Shown: positions 1 to 8,613, numbered from the stretch's first letter. The stretch: DNA of 64,000 nucleotides from an uncultured Fibrobacter sp. (GCF_947166265.1 NZ_CAMVDO010000004.1:1-64000); one strand, 5' to 3'. Notes: generated from the sequence alone by a model not told the origin. Program-made: numbers and translations.

Positions 1-33
1 TGTGGGGTGGCTCTCTAGCGCCGGACTCGTGGC

Positions 34-111
34 TCAAAGTACGCCGGAATAATCATCCGGAGTAAAACCGCGTTCAGCCATTCGTTCTAAAGCATGCTTT
101 GTTATGTTCAT
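34..111 (-). pseudogene. DUF4258-like N-terminal fragment (25 codons)
   Basis: A short open frame begins MNITKHALERMAERG and stops after 25 codons. The H-A-x-x-R-M-x-E-R-G pattern resembles the start of DUF4258 proteins, small toxin-like proteins that usually run to roughly 80-100 residues. The rest of the family does not follow in any frame I could read before the window edge, so this is either a truncated remnant or a chance match. A good promoter lies directly upstream (114-145). The start is not marked by a clear ribosome binding site, and the promoter box is almost on the ATG. Family assignment is weak because only the N-terminal motif is present. Confidence 0.35.
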
Positions 112-113
112 AA

Positions 114-145
114 TAAATATACAATATGTATGTACAGTTTGTCAA
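114..145 (-). promoter_or_regulatory. Predicted promoter, TTGACA-N18-TATATTTA
   Basis: Read on the minus strand, TTGACA (145-140) is followed after 18 bases by TATATTTA (121-114). This matches the promoter form seen several times in this window. It points at the short DUF4258-like frame and away from the mcrC end of the neighbouring unit. Confidence 0.5.
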
Positions 146-253
146 TATACGTTTGGTTTTCAGGGTGAAATAGAATTACCCCAATCTATTAACACGCAAC
201 ATTCAGAAAAAATGGGAATTTTGGCACCTTTTTAATGATCAATTATGGGTATA

Positions 254-291
254 CAAAAACAGCCCCCGCAGAGTCATTTTTTTTGGGGGGC
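254..291 (-). terminator. Possible terminator after mcrC
   Basis: On the minus strand GCCCCC (291-286) can pair with GGGGGC (267-262) across an 18-base loop, followed by GTTTTTG. It lies about 40 bases beyond the mcrC stop codon. The loop is long for an intrinsic terminator, so this is tentative. The rest of the interval 112-332 is AT-rich and holds nothing else I recognise. Confidence 0.35.
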
Positions 292-332
292 AATTTTGAT
301 ACAGCAAAAGTATTTTACAGGAGTTTTGGAAG

Positions 333-1838
333 CTACGTTTCTATTTGCGCTTTAATTTTTTCCACTAATTCTTTTTCGACATTCTGCATTTTAGCAACGA
401 AGTCGTCCCATTGGGTTGCACAAGCTGGAATAGGGACTGCAAACACAGATATCTCTCCCTTATAGCCTACGGTTTCCCAATCCCTGATACGGATGTCATT
501 TTCCTGTATTTTACGAGATTCGCTAAATGAGTATGGAGAAATCAAAATGGTTTTCGTTGCCTCTAGAGTATACATATAGGCAAGCATTTGCATCACATCG
601 CGACCTTTGATAAAAACGCGGTACTCGCCATTTCCATTTTTTGGTATATAATTATCTTCTTCAAATTCGGAATCGTTTTTATCAATATCATTGTCGTTCT
701 TATTCACGCACAATTTCTTGTATTTGGCGTCTAAAACAACAGACTTTTTGTTATTCGCCCCATCTCTTTTTCTATAAAAGTCGGGATAGTGATTTTTTCG
801 ACCACCAACCAAAAGCTGTATTCCATTTTCTCCCGTTCTGTTGTTGGAATGAATCAAGTCAACATGACTATCTTCAAACACCTTCGCCAAATACTCTTCC
901 CATAGCGAGGCTCCGTCAAACAAGATTCCCCTAATAGGCTTATCACTTTTGCCATAGCTCAATTTTTCATGACGCAAAATAGCCAAGCAAAGTTTGCGTA
1001 GATTTTCGTATGCGGTATAATATGGATGCGTCACAGGGTGCAGATTTTGGGCAATCACCTGCATCCTTGAATTTTTCGAGTATGTCGGCGTGGCCGCTAC
1101 AATGGAATTCACGTCATCGCGGGTATCAGTGTCCGAATCAAGAATGGAGCCACCAAAACTAAGGCTACGGATATATTCTATAGTATGGCGAACCAGTTGG
1201 GTTATCTTATTGTCGGTTGTATATTCACGGGTGTGGTAAGCAACCTTTCCATTGAATGGCATATTATAGCGAATGTGCCGCGCGACATCAATAGGTCCGC
1301 GGACATTGGCATCGTTATATTCACGAGTCACATACGCACGGAAAATTCCTTGTGCGCACGCCGCTTTCAGATAACTGGGAAAAAGGTAATATAAGAAATC
1401 AAGAAGTTTGTCTTCTGCAGAACCCGTCTGTGGAGCAAAGGCGACATTACAGACTTTCTGCAACATATAATGCAAAAAATAGTTCTGATTAGACTGGTCA
1501 AACCGAGATGTGATTTGCATTTGCAAATCATCACCAAGACCGATAAAGCCCATAACATTGCCGGTCTGAAAACTCGGTTTTTCAAGAACAGTTTCTTGTT
1601 CTTTGACCCAATCTAGCTTATAGACAAAATTATCATCTCTACCAAGATCGGCTTCTGCATTATTGAATGAGAATACGAGAAATTCACCATTTTTCTCTTT
1701 CCATTTGTCAGAGCACAATTCTTTCAGCGACTTTCCGTTAATCGCTTCTAAATTGCTCCGAAATTTTCCATGCCAGGGTCCCCACGTCTCATTCCACGGA
1801 GCAAACGTATACTGATTATCTTTTAGATAAATGGGCAT
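333..1838 (-). CDS. mcrC: McrC-like nuclease subunit of a McrBC restriction system
   Basis: 501 residues. McrC is the endonuclease subunit that binds the McrB motor ring and cuts DNA after translocation. The C-terminal half holds a PD-(D/E)xK nuclease core: W-E-E-Y near 313, then P352-D353, then D370-A-K372 after a 16-residue gap. The preceding 300 residues fit the McrC N-terminal region that plugs into the McrB ring. It is the last gene of a tight minus-strand series and follows mcrB by 20 bases, which is the usual mcrB-mcrC order. Length is somewhat above the E. coli protein. The base composition is AT-rich, unlike the rest of the window. All catalytic residues are present, so it should be active if expressed. 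Confidence 0.85.
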   Translation of the reverse strand: MPIYLKDNQYTFAPWNETWGPWHGKFRSNLEAINGKSLKELCSDKWKEKNGEFLVFSFNNAEADLGRDDNFVYKLDWVKEQETVLEKPSFQTGNVMGFIGLGDDLQMQITSRFDQSNQNYFLHYMLQKVCNVAFAPQTGSAEDKLLDFLYYLFPSYLKAACAQGIFRAYVTREYNDANVRGPIDVARHIRYNMPFNGKVAYHTREYTTDNKITQLVRHTIEYIRSLSFGGSILDSDTDTRDDVNSIVAATPTYSKNSRMQVIAQNLHPVTHPYYTAYENLRKLCLAILRHEKLSYGKSDKPIRGILFDGASLWEEYLAKVFEDSHVDLIHSNNRTGENGIQLLVGGRKNHYPDFYRKRDGANNKKSVVLDAKYKKLCVNKNDNDIDKNDSEFEEDNYIPKNGNGEYRVFIKGRDVMQMLAYMYTLEATKTILISPYSFSESRKIQENDIRIRDWETVGYKGEISVFAVPIPACATQWDDFVAKMQNVEKELVEKIKAQIET

Positions 1839-1858
1839 ATTCTTTGCAACGGAAAAGA

Positions 1859-3910
1859 TTAATCATTACCGCTTTCGCCTAGTTCTTTATCAGTTCCTTC
1901 AGTAGGATTTTCACCATTTACTCCAGGTTTCTTCGGTTCCTTATCACCATAGTAAGCATTTTTCAACTCTATAAGGAACTTGTCATCTTTATCCAATCCT
2001 CGTAAGTATTCGCGAACGACGCCCTCAATGTGATTTTCCCAAAGAGCTTTAAAAGCATCTGATTCATTTTTCTTGGACGAATCGTAATATTTGGCAAACT
2101 TCAAGAAATAAGCACCACCGATTTGATATGCCTGACCGAGATGATATTTAGGATCGAGAATTTTCTTATTGAGATCATCCATTCGATTTTTCAATCTTTC
2201 TAGAAGTTCAGGAGTGATATCTTTTTCCGTACTTTTCTTCCATTTTTCAACATTTCCAAACATCGATTCCTGGCTTTGTTTAGCCGTAATTTCCTTAAAG
2301 GCAAATCTACGACGCATAGCAAAATCAATACTATCAACACTGCGGTCGATATCGTTCATCGTGCCAATGATATAGACATTTTCAGGAACGAAGAAATGAC
2401 CGTAGTTTTCATTTTCACCGTCATCCTTTATACCTAAAGCCTCATCAAACTTATTCGGCTTTTTTTGGAGATTGGCATACTGCGTACGAATTGTTGTAGT
2501 TTTATTTTCATCTCCAAGATCATCTTGTTTTACACGATAACCAGGATCAATAGAATAGAAAAGTTCTCCCAAAATTTTGGACATTTCACCACGATTAATC
2601 TCATCAATTATAAAGACGAAGTTTTTTCGTTCCGTTTTCTTAGTATCGTCAAATTCAATTTTACCAGCTTCATCATAAATTTTTTGCGCAATTACAAAAA
2701 TATACGAATCCTTTTGTCTATGACGATTTCTACCCAACGCATCGCGAACGTCCTTTACCTTTTGGGGCTTTCCTTGTACTAAAACACCAACCAATTCATC
2801 TAGTTCAAATTCAACAACATTCTTTTTGGGATTATTCGGAATATTTACAATGATAGAATCATCATTTGCAAACTCAATAGAAAACTTATTTTTCGTTTGT
2901 TTTGTTTCAAAAGAATTTGGCAATTTTGCTTCAACAGATTCATCTTCAATTTCAGTCTCACCGTCTTCAATTCTAGAGAAAAACTCTTTGCATTTTTCTC
3001 TCCAAAAAATTTCTTTTCCTAAATCAGCCCCTGACTTTCGGCTATCTAATAAATTTTTCAAGGCTTTTCTACAAAAAGCCTTAAAAACACCTTCCTTCAA
3101 TTCAAAGCCTATTTTTTCTTGACCTTGATTCACAGGACGTAAGCCTTCTACGAAATCAGTGTAATCATAGGATTGATGGAACTGAACAAAACCAATTTCA
3201 TCTTTGGAACAACTCAGCATCTTCGTAGCAATATCCTTTGCAAGATACGTTTTACCTGTTCCCGGAGCACCATGAAGAATAATGTTATGATTATTGAGAA
3301 GGAAGTCTTTGATTTCACTTAATTTTTCTTCCATGATAATTTCCTCAGCAGTTTTGGTCTTTACCAATTCCTTGTATTTATTAAACAACGCTATATTACT
3401 TTTGTCCCATTGATCCAATTCTTCAACAAAATCATCAAACGACTCACTTAACAAGTCCTTTGAAGAAATAATCACATGCATTCCCTCATGCGACTGCCCT
3501 TTTCCTTTTTTAGAGGAATTTGTTAAAGCTTCATCAATTTTCCAGCCTTTCGCTTTACATACATTATTAAGTTGCGTCATCACATCAGGAAATAATTCAA
3601 CAGGCACTTCCTCATAGCCTCGTTGACTATTTCCACATCTTAATTCAAACCAAAAATAATCAGTACTTCTTAAAGTCAAGCAATACCCAGTTCTACCTTT
3701 AGCATCACCTTTTTGAGGCCACGCATTAGAATTCTTTCTACAAAAAAATATTTTTTCACCACTGAGTTTTTTATCTTTTTTGCTTGTTATTTCATCATCT
3801 TTTTTTTCAAACCAATCGTTTACTATTTGAAAACCTTTTGCTTCAAGCAACTGCTTTATCTTATCGCCTTTGCCTTCAACTATTTTTTTATTTTCCTCAT
3901 TATATTCCAC
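1859..3910 (-). CDS. mcrB: McrB-like AAA+ GTPase motor
   Basis: 683 residues with a GTG start, chosen because AGGAG lies 9 bases upstream. McrB-type AAA+ proteins form hexameric rings that hydrolyse GTP and recruit McrC. Walker A GAPGTGKT is at 214-221, Walker B FIIDEINRGE at about 433-442, and an NxxD motif (N519-D522, in GTMNDID) sits where E. coli McrB has its NTAD guanine-specificity motif; arginines follow in AMRRRF. The first 200 residues are the target-reading part. They do not look like the E. coli methylcytosine-binding domain, so what is recognised is unknown. A roughly 150-residue insertion between Walker A and B is longer than in E. coli McrB. Six bases separate it from the upstream DUF2779 gene, so the two are almost certainly co-transcribed. 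Confidence 0.88.
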   Translation of the reverse strand: MEYNEENKKIVEGKGDKIKQLLEAKGFQIVNDWFEKKDDEITSKKDKKLSGEKIFFCRKNSNAWPQKGDAKGRTGYCLTLRSTDYFWFELRCGNSQRGYEEVPVELFPDVMTQLNNVCKAKGWKIDEALTNSSKKGKGQSHEGMHVIISSKDLLSESFDDFVEELDQWDKSNIALFNKYKELVKTKTAEEIIMEEKLSEIKDFLLNNHNIILHGAPGTGKTYLAKDIATKMLSCSKDEIGFVQFHQSYDYTDFVEGLRPVNQGQEKIGFELKEGVFKAFCRKALKNLLDSRKSGADLGKEIFWREKCKEFFSRIEDGETEIEDESVEAKLPNSFETKQTKNKFSIEFANDDSIIVNIPNNPKKNVVEFELDELVGVLVQGKPQKVKDVRDALGRNRHRQKDSYIFVIAQKIYDEAGKIEFDDTKKTERKNFVFIIDEINRGEMSKILGELFYSIDPGYRVKQDDLGDENKTTTIRTQYANLQKKPNKFDEALGIKDDGENENYGHFFVPENVYIIGTMNDIDRSVDSIDFAMRRRFAFKEITAKQSQESMFGNVEKWKKSTEKDITPELLERLKNRMDDLNKKILDPKYHLGQAYQIGGAYFLKFAKYYDSSKKNESDAFKALWENHIEGVVREYLRGLDKDDKFLIELKNAYYGDKEPKKPGVNGENPTEGTDKELGESGND

Positions 3911-3916
3911 AGTCTC

Positions 3917-5965
3917 TTACTCCTGACAGTTTTTCCTGAAGTATTCCCAGATGCGGACCATTGCGAGGGTGTCGACTTCGCAGTATTTGAGGGATGCCTG
4001 GCGGATTGCTTCGGTATGCAGCTTGTTGAAGCGACCGGCTTGCAGCATCACGTAATCGAGCTTGCTGATGCCACCGCAGTTGATTTGCTTTTCATCGTTC
4101 CAGATGTCGGAATCGTCGAAATCGGCAGGGAACTTGTTTGCATCAACATTCGCGGCAAACTCTTTTAACATCGGCAAATTATGGTAGGGATCCATATTGT
4201 CGCCGTAATGATCGCGGAAATAAGCCTCATCGCTAGCCAAAATGGCAGGAAACACCTGCTTGATGGAATTAGAACTCCCCATCATCGGATGGTAGAAGTA
4301 TTTTTGAGCGACAGCCTTCAAATCCAACATATCACGGGGTCCTGCAGTAAACGGATACTTACAACTTCCCGTCGGATGCGTAATTTTTTCAATAAAGCGA
4401 ACCAACTCGTCCTTGTCGGATTCGTCTGATTCAATCAACTGAACTCTAATAGCGTTGAGAATAATATTTTCATGTTCTGCATAACGGAAGATCGTTCCGT
4501 CATCATTGTCCAATTGTTTTTTCAGTTCACGGACAAATTTGAAATTCGGATTCTTGCCAGCCTCTAGCGAAATGAACTCTCCCCCACGCCCTTCTTTGTG
4601 TTCATAATGTCCATCCTCATAACAGACATGGTGAGAGAACTGGTAGGCAACTTCTTCGTTCGGGCGCGAGCCCTTGAACAGCGGGACAGCACCTTGATAA
4701 GTTTCAAAATCGATAAAATGCAGCGGATAGGTCCACTTCGCCATTTCAGCTTTCGCGGCAGCCTTCAAGAATGTCGGTGCCACTTCACCGGTCTTTACGC
4801 TGTGAACATGCAAGAAACGCAGGTCATTATCCGAAAGTTTCGTGCGTTTTTGGAACGCTTCAGGAGTCGCTTCTTCAGCAGGAACATATTCGTATTCGTT
4901 GATATCGGTCAGGAGAAGCTTTTTCTGTTCAAGCCAGCCATTGCCCTTGAGACTTGGCGGCAGTCCCTTTGAACCACCCTTGACATCTACAATGCAAGGT
5001 TTCCCAGCAATATCAACTCCAAGCATATCCTTGAAGAACTCTGCACGACCATCTTTCTTGCCAGCTTTGCGTTCCTCGTCTGTGGCGTAGAACGGACAAT
5101 TAAATTTTTTCACATCAACTTTACAGAGGCTATAGTCCTTGCGGTTGTTGACATACATGTCCGCAACTTTTTCGACAAAATCCACAAAACAACCATTAAA
5201 TTTTTCATTAGCAATTTCAGGAATTTCATCATTGATAATCTTGTCGCAGAGTTCATCCACATCGATAACGCGGGCGATGCTATTTTTGCCCTGCAATTTT
5301 TCACGAATGTCCGAAGCACATTCTACTTCGCGATGACCATCCTTGAACTTAATCTGTAACAGCGAGCTCAAAGAATCAACATCGCTTATGGCATCGGTGT
5401 TTACAAGCATCAGCTTGGCACGAACCTTGAGGTGCGAATAACTTTCAAAGAACTTGGTAAACTGCTGCACCACGTATTTCTGGAATGTAACATCCAAAAT
5501 CTTATCTAGGTAATCCGATTTGAACTTGCCGCCGCGACCGTCAAAAGAATACAGCGGTTCATCGGCACCAATCCCCTTCGACTTGACTTCAATAATTTCA
5601 AGGGTATCACCCCGCTTGTGCAAGATATCGACATAGACCAAGAAGTTGTTCGTGCCAAAGGCGGCTTCAGCCACATCGGCATTTTCCATACGGAGAAAGC
5701 GCATCGTGTCTACAAGGGTTTTCATCTGGGCAGGAACCGGCGAAAGCGTCGGATCCCTGCGGATGATGTTCTCGTCGGGAACGCCCTCGTAAACGCGGGC
5801 AAGTGCACCAAACTGGTCGCCCACTTCGGCAATGCCATCGACTCCATCAAAGTGGTAGGCGTAGTCTTTGGAATTGCGGTAGTAATACGCATACATCGCA
5901 CATTCTACCGCCTGGTTGAACGCCGACTTGGTGAACTTTTTCTCGTGATACTTGTTGTCGAGCAT
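3917..5965 (-). CDS. DUF2779 protein: RecB/Cas4-like nuclease fused to DnaQ-like exonuclease
   Basis: 682 residues. The N-terminal part looks like a RecB/Cas4-type PD-(D/E)xK nuclease: a C22-containing motif at 11-30 (FTKSAFNQAVECAMYAYYYR), D113, E126-V-K128, and a helix with Q162 like the RecB QxxxY motif. Cysteines at 281 and 290 could help bind metal. The C-terminal half matches DUF2779, an RNase H-fold family: FIDFET (D419, E421), a middle Asp in DMLDLK (545-550), and Y661-C-E-V-D665, which together make a DnaQ-type DEDD exonuclease set. Two nuclease sites in one chain next to McrBC suggest it processes the DNA that McrBC cuts. That role is inferred from position. GAAGG precedes the ATG. 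It is 44 bases after the DUF285 gene and 6 bases before mcrB. Confidence 0.75.
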   Translation of the reverse strand: MLDNKYHEKKFTKSAFNQAVECAMYAYYYRNSKDYAYHFDGVDGIAEVGDQFGALARVYEGVPDENIIRRDPTLSPVPAQMKTLVDTMRFLRMENADVAEAAFGTNNFLVYVDILHKRGDTLEIIEVKSKGIGADEPLYSFDGRGGKFKSDYLDKILDVTFQKYVVQQFTKFFESYSHLKVRAKLMLVNTDAISDVDSLSSLLQIKFKDGHREVECASDIREKLQGKNSIARVIDVDELCDKIINDEIPEIANEKFNGCFVDFVEKVADMYVNNRKDYSLCKVDVKKFNCPFYATDEERKAGKKDGRAEFFKDMLGVDIAGKPCIVDVKGGSKGLPPSLKGNGWLEQKKLLLTDINEYEYVPAEEATPEAFQKRTKLSDNDLRFLHVHSVKTGEVAPTFLKAAAKAEMAKWTYPLHFIDFETYQGAVPLFKGSRPNEEVAYQFSHHVCYEDGHYEHKEGRGGEFISLEAGKNPNFKFVRELKKQLDNDDGTIFRYAEHENIILNAIRVQLIESDESDKDELVRFIEKITHPTGSCKYPFTAGPRDMLDLKAVAQKYFYHPMMGSSNSIKQVFPAILASDEAYFRDHYGDNMDPYHNLPMLKEFAANVDANKFPADFDDSDIWNDEKQINCGGISKLDYVMLQAGRFNKLHTEAIRQASLKYCEVDTLAMVRIWEYFRKNCQE

Positions 5966-6009
5966 AATACCTTCGTTTTAATTATTCAGTCAAGAAAAAT
6001 AGTTAAAAA

Positions 6010-7431
6010 TTATTCCTTGTACCACTTGGGAGTCTTCTTTTTCAGGGGAGAATCCGCAAACATATCGGACATATCAACATTTTTCGACACGTTCCATTTA
6101 TCAAGATTTCCTTGAAATTTAGAAGATGCGAACATTTCACTCATTGTCTCAACGTTTGACACATCCCATCCGCTGATATCACCATTAAAAATGGAATTTT
6201 TAAACATATGCTCCATGTTTGTAACATTCGACACATTCCATTTACTGATATCACCATTGAATTGCGATTCTCGAAACATATGACTCATATCTGTAACGTT
6301 TGACACATCCCATTTACTGATATCGCCATTAAAATCCTTATAACAGAACAAGCTTTCCATATCGGTAATTTTAGACACATCGATAAAATTCAAGTCACAC
6401 TTATCACCATTTTTCGTAATAGCCGCACGAATCAAAGCGTCCAAATGATTTCTGCTTTGAGCAACGACATTTTTTGCAGAGACGTCAAAGATTTTCCATT
6501 TTGGAACATATTCTTCATTATCAGATCCATAAAACAATTCCGATACATTACATTCTAAAGAAACATTCCATTTATCAATGTTCCCCTGAAATTTGGAATT
6601 TGCAAACATATAGCGCATATCCGTAACATTCGACACATTCCATTTGCTAACATCTCCATTAAATTCTGAGCCATCGAACATGCCGGTCATATCAGCAACT
6701 TTTGATACATCCCATTTACTGAGGTCGCCATTAAATTGCGTTTCACTGAACATGTTGGACATATCAGTCACATTTGAAACATCCCATTTACTAACATCGC
6801 CATCAAATTGAGAGTTACAGAACATGCTAGACATATCAGTCACATTTGAAACATTCCATTTGCTGATATCGCCATTAAAACTCGAATATTGAAACAGGCA
6901 ACTCATTATAGAGACATTCGACACATTCCATTTACTAATATCACCATTAAACGAAGATTCTTCAAACATCTGTTGCATATTAGAGACATTTGAAACATCC
7001 CATTCGCTGATGTCTCCATTGAAAGGCGTACTCAAGAACATTCCCATCATATCCTTTACCTTGGAAACATTCCATTGGCAAACATCACCGTTAAAAGCAG
7101 ACCATGCAAACATGGCTTTCATATTTACAACATTTGACACATCCCATTTGCTGATATCACCATTAAATTCGCTATTCGCAAACAAATCGCTCATATCCGT
7201 AACTTTAGATACGTCAATGAAATTCAAATCGCAATTTTTGCCATTCTTTTTAATAGCGGCTTTTATCAATTTAGTTAAATCATTTTTGTCTTTAGCAACA
7301 ACCGTCTTTTGTTCAGCGGTCTTTTTGGCAGCTGTAGTTTTCTTAGTTTCTACAGTTTTCTTGGCAGTAGTTGTCTTTTTAGTGGCAGTAGTCTTTTTCA
7401 CTTGTTTAGTTTCTTTTGTTTGTTCTTTCAT
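6010..7431 (-). CDS. DUF285 (BspA-like) repeat protein with basic tail, larger paralogue
   Basis: 473 residues. Residues 1-45 are a lysine/threonine/alanine-rich tail (repeated TAKKT and KKTT units), like the tails of histone H1-like bacterial proteins. A cap follows (DLTKLIKAAIKKNGKNCDLN), then nine roughly 24-residue repeats with core FNGDISKWNVSNVTDM, then a second cap (near 328) and four more repeats. This is the DUF285 solenoid. The protein ends in a P-K-W-Y-K-E motif shared with its neighbour. Most DUF285 proteins are secreted or surface-bound, but this one has no signal peptide or membrane segment, so it should be cytoplasmic. It probably arose by duplication: the leader AAGGCTGGTAAATATG is the same as that of the upstream paralogue. 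Function is unknown; binding of a partner or of DNA is an inference. Confidence 0.8.
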   Translation of the reverse strand: MKEQTKETKQVKKTTATKKTTTAKKTVETKKTTAAKKTAEQKTVVAKDKNDLTKLIKAAIKKNGKNCDLNFIDVSKVTDMSDLFANSEFNGDISKWDVSNVVNMKAMFAWSAFNGDVCQWNVSKVKDMMGMFLSTPFNGDISEWDVSNVSNMQQMFEESSFNGDISKWNVSNVSIMSCLFQYSSFNGDISKWNVSNVTDMSSMFCNSQFDGDVSKWDVSNVTDMSNMFSETQFNGDLSKWDVSKVADMTGMFDGSEFNGDVSKWNVSNVTDMRYMFANSKFQGNIDKWNVSLECNVSELFYGSDNEEYVPKWKIFDVSAKNVVAQSRNHLDALIRAAITKNGDKCDLNFIDVSKITDMESLFCYKDFNGDISKWDVSNVTDMSHMFRESQFNGDISKWNVSNVTNMEHMFKNSIFNGDISGWDVSNVETMSEMFASSKFQGNLDKWNVSKNVDMSDMFADSPLKKKTPKWYKE

Positions 7432-7452
7432 ATTTACCAGCCTTTTAGTTCT

Positions 7453-8292
7453 TTATTTTTCCAAAGAGCTTTCCTTGTACCACTTAGGAGGTTTCTTTTT
7501 CAATGGAGAATCATCAAACATCATCCCTATAATTTTCACTTTAGATATATCCCATTTGCTAATATCGCCATTAAAACGAGAATTAGAGAACATGCTGAAC
7601 ATATTGGTAACATTTGATACATTCCAATCGCTGATATTGCCATTAAATTGAGAACCATCAAACATCAAGGACATATTTGTAACTTTAGACACGTTCCACT
7701 TACTGATATCGCCAGTGAATTTCGATTCTTGGAACATCATGAGCATTTTCTTTACTTTAGATACATTCCATTGACTGATATCACCATTAAATTGAGAACC
7801 GTAGAACATTCCAGACATATCTGTAACATTTGAAACATTCCACTTGCTGATATCACCATTAAATTGAGATTCACTGAACATATCTTGCATATTCTTTACC
7901 TTAGATACGTTCCACTGGCTAATATCGCCATTAAACTGAGACTGACTGAACATAAATGTCATGTCCTGAACTTTAGACACATCCCACTGACTAATATCGC
8001 CATTGAATTGCGATTGCATAAATAAATTGCTCATATCCGTAACATTTGATACGTCAATGAAATTCAAATCACAATTTGTACCATTCTTTTTAATGGCGGT
8101 TTCTATCAATTTAATCAAATCATTCTTGTCTTTAGCGACAACTGTTTTTTGACCCGCGGTCTTTGGTGCAGCTGCTTTCTTTGGAGATGCTGTAGTCTTC
8201 TTGGTTGCTGTTGCCTTTGGAGACGCCACAGCCTTCTTAGCAACCGTAGCCTTTTTAGCTGTAGTTGTCTTTGCTTTTGTTTGTTCAGTCAT
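7453..8292 (-). CDS. DUF285 (BspA-like) repeat protein with basic tail, smaller paralogue
   Basis: 279 residues and the first gene of the predicted five-gene unit. Residues 1-50 are rich in Lys, Ala and Thr with AKKA/TKKT units. A cap (DLIKLIETAIKKNGTNCDLN) is followed by seven repeats of the FNGDISQWNVSKV type and a closing SPLKKKPPKWYKE segment. There is no signal peptide. It is a tandem paralogue of the downstream gene, with the same cap, repeat and end motif but one repeat block instead of two. Only 21 bases separate the two genes. A leader of about 200 bases with several hairpins and a C11 tract lies upstream. The AT-rich composition matches the rest of the island. Confidence 0.8.
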   Translation of the reverse strand: MTEQTKAKTTTAKKATVAKKAVASPKATATKKTTASPKKAAAPKTAGQKTVVAKDKNDLIKLIETAIKKNGTNCDLNFIDVSNVTDMSNLFMQSQFNGDISQWDVSKVQDMTFMFSQSQFNGDISQWNVSKVKNMQDMFSESQFNGDISKWNVSNVTDMSGMFYGSQFNGDISQWNVSKVKKMLMMFQESKFTGDISKWNVSKVTNMSLMFDGSQFNGNISDWNVSNVTNMFSMFSNSRFNGDISKWDISKVKIIGMMFDDSPLKKKPPKWYKESSLEK

Positions 8293-8323
8293 ATTTACCA
8301 GCCTTTTGCTTTAGATTTTTTTT

Positions 8324-8500
8324 TCAAAATAGAGAGCATACGTCAAAAGGACGGTTTCCATTGCGGAAATCGTCTTTGCCACTGACGCAACAAACTTGTA
8401 AAACAGATTTTACATAGGGGGGGGGGGTAACGGATTTTAGCGAATCACCTTTCTGATCCGTTCCAAACACAACAACGTCACCCAACATATTCATACAATT
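8324..8500 (-). promoter_or_regulatory. Structured 5' leader of the DUF285-McrBC unit
   Basis: On the minus strand, four hairpins can be drawn in order. First AACGGAT (8462-8456) pairs with ATCCGTT (8435-8429). After the C11 tract, GTAAAA (8413-8408) pairs with TTTTAC (8403-8398) around a four-base loop. Then TGCGTCA (8389-8383) pairs with TGACGTA (8345-8339) with one G-U. Enclosed within that, GACG-A-TTTCC (8374-8365) pairs with GGAAA-C-CGTC (8359-8350) with one internal mismatch. A 56-codon frame starting at an ATG at 8491 also crosses the segment, but its bases are better explained by pairing. It looks like a cis-acting RNA element; I cannot match it to a named family. Confidence 0.5.
8417..8427 (-). 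repeat. Homopolymer C11 (G11 on the plus strand) in the leader
   Basis: Eleven consecutive G on the plus strand lie in the leader of the DUF285-McrBC unit, about 125 bases from the first start codon, in the unpaired link between the first two predicted hairpins. Long G/C homopolymers are typical slippage sites for phase variation in bacteria. A length change would shift the short leader frame but would not join it to the DUF285 frame, which has a TAA just upstream. Confidence 0.7.
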
Positions 8501-8508
8501 CAAATATA
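8501..8508 (-). promoter_or_regulatory. Predicted promoter box TATATTTG for the DUF285-McrBC unit
   Basis: The minus strand reads TATATTTG, the same downstream promoter box as in front of both tRNA genes here. A weak TTTACA lies 21 bases upstream, which is farther than the usual 16-18. Transcription would start near 8495, giving a leader of about 200 bases before the first DUF285 gene. Confidence 0.5.
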
Positions 8509-8613
8509 CATCAAAAATTAACAAAGGGATGTAAAATAGCGTGATTTTTTGAAATTCCAGCCGTATTTCCGACTGATTTCGTAAAAAGAAATAAATTTTC
8601 CGAAAAAAAGGCA

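Noticed and set aside
6010-8292. Regular repeats of about 72 bases that look like a CRISPR array
   Set aside because: The repeats are in-frame codons of the DUF285 solenoid with variable bases at wobble positions and no constant direct repeat.
8324-8508. Retron-type noncoding RNA
   Set aside because: There are hairpins, but no reverse transcriptase gene is in the neighbourhood.
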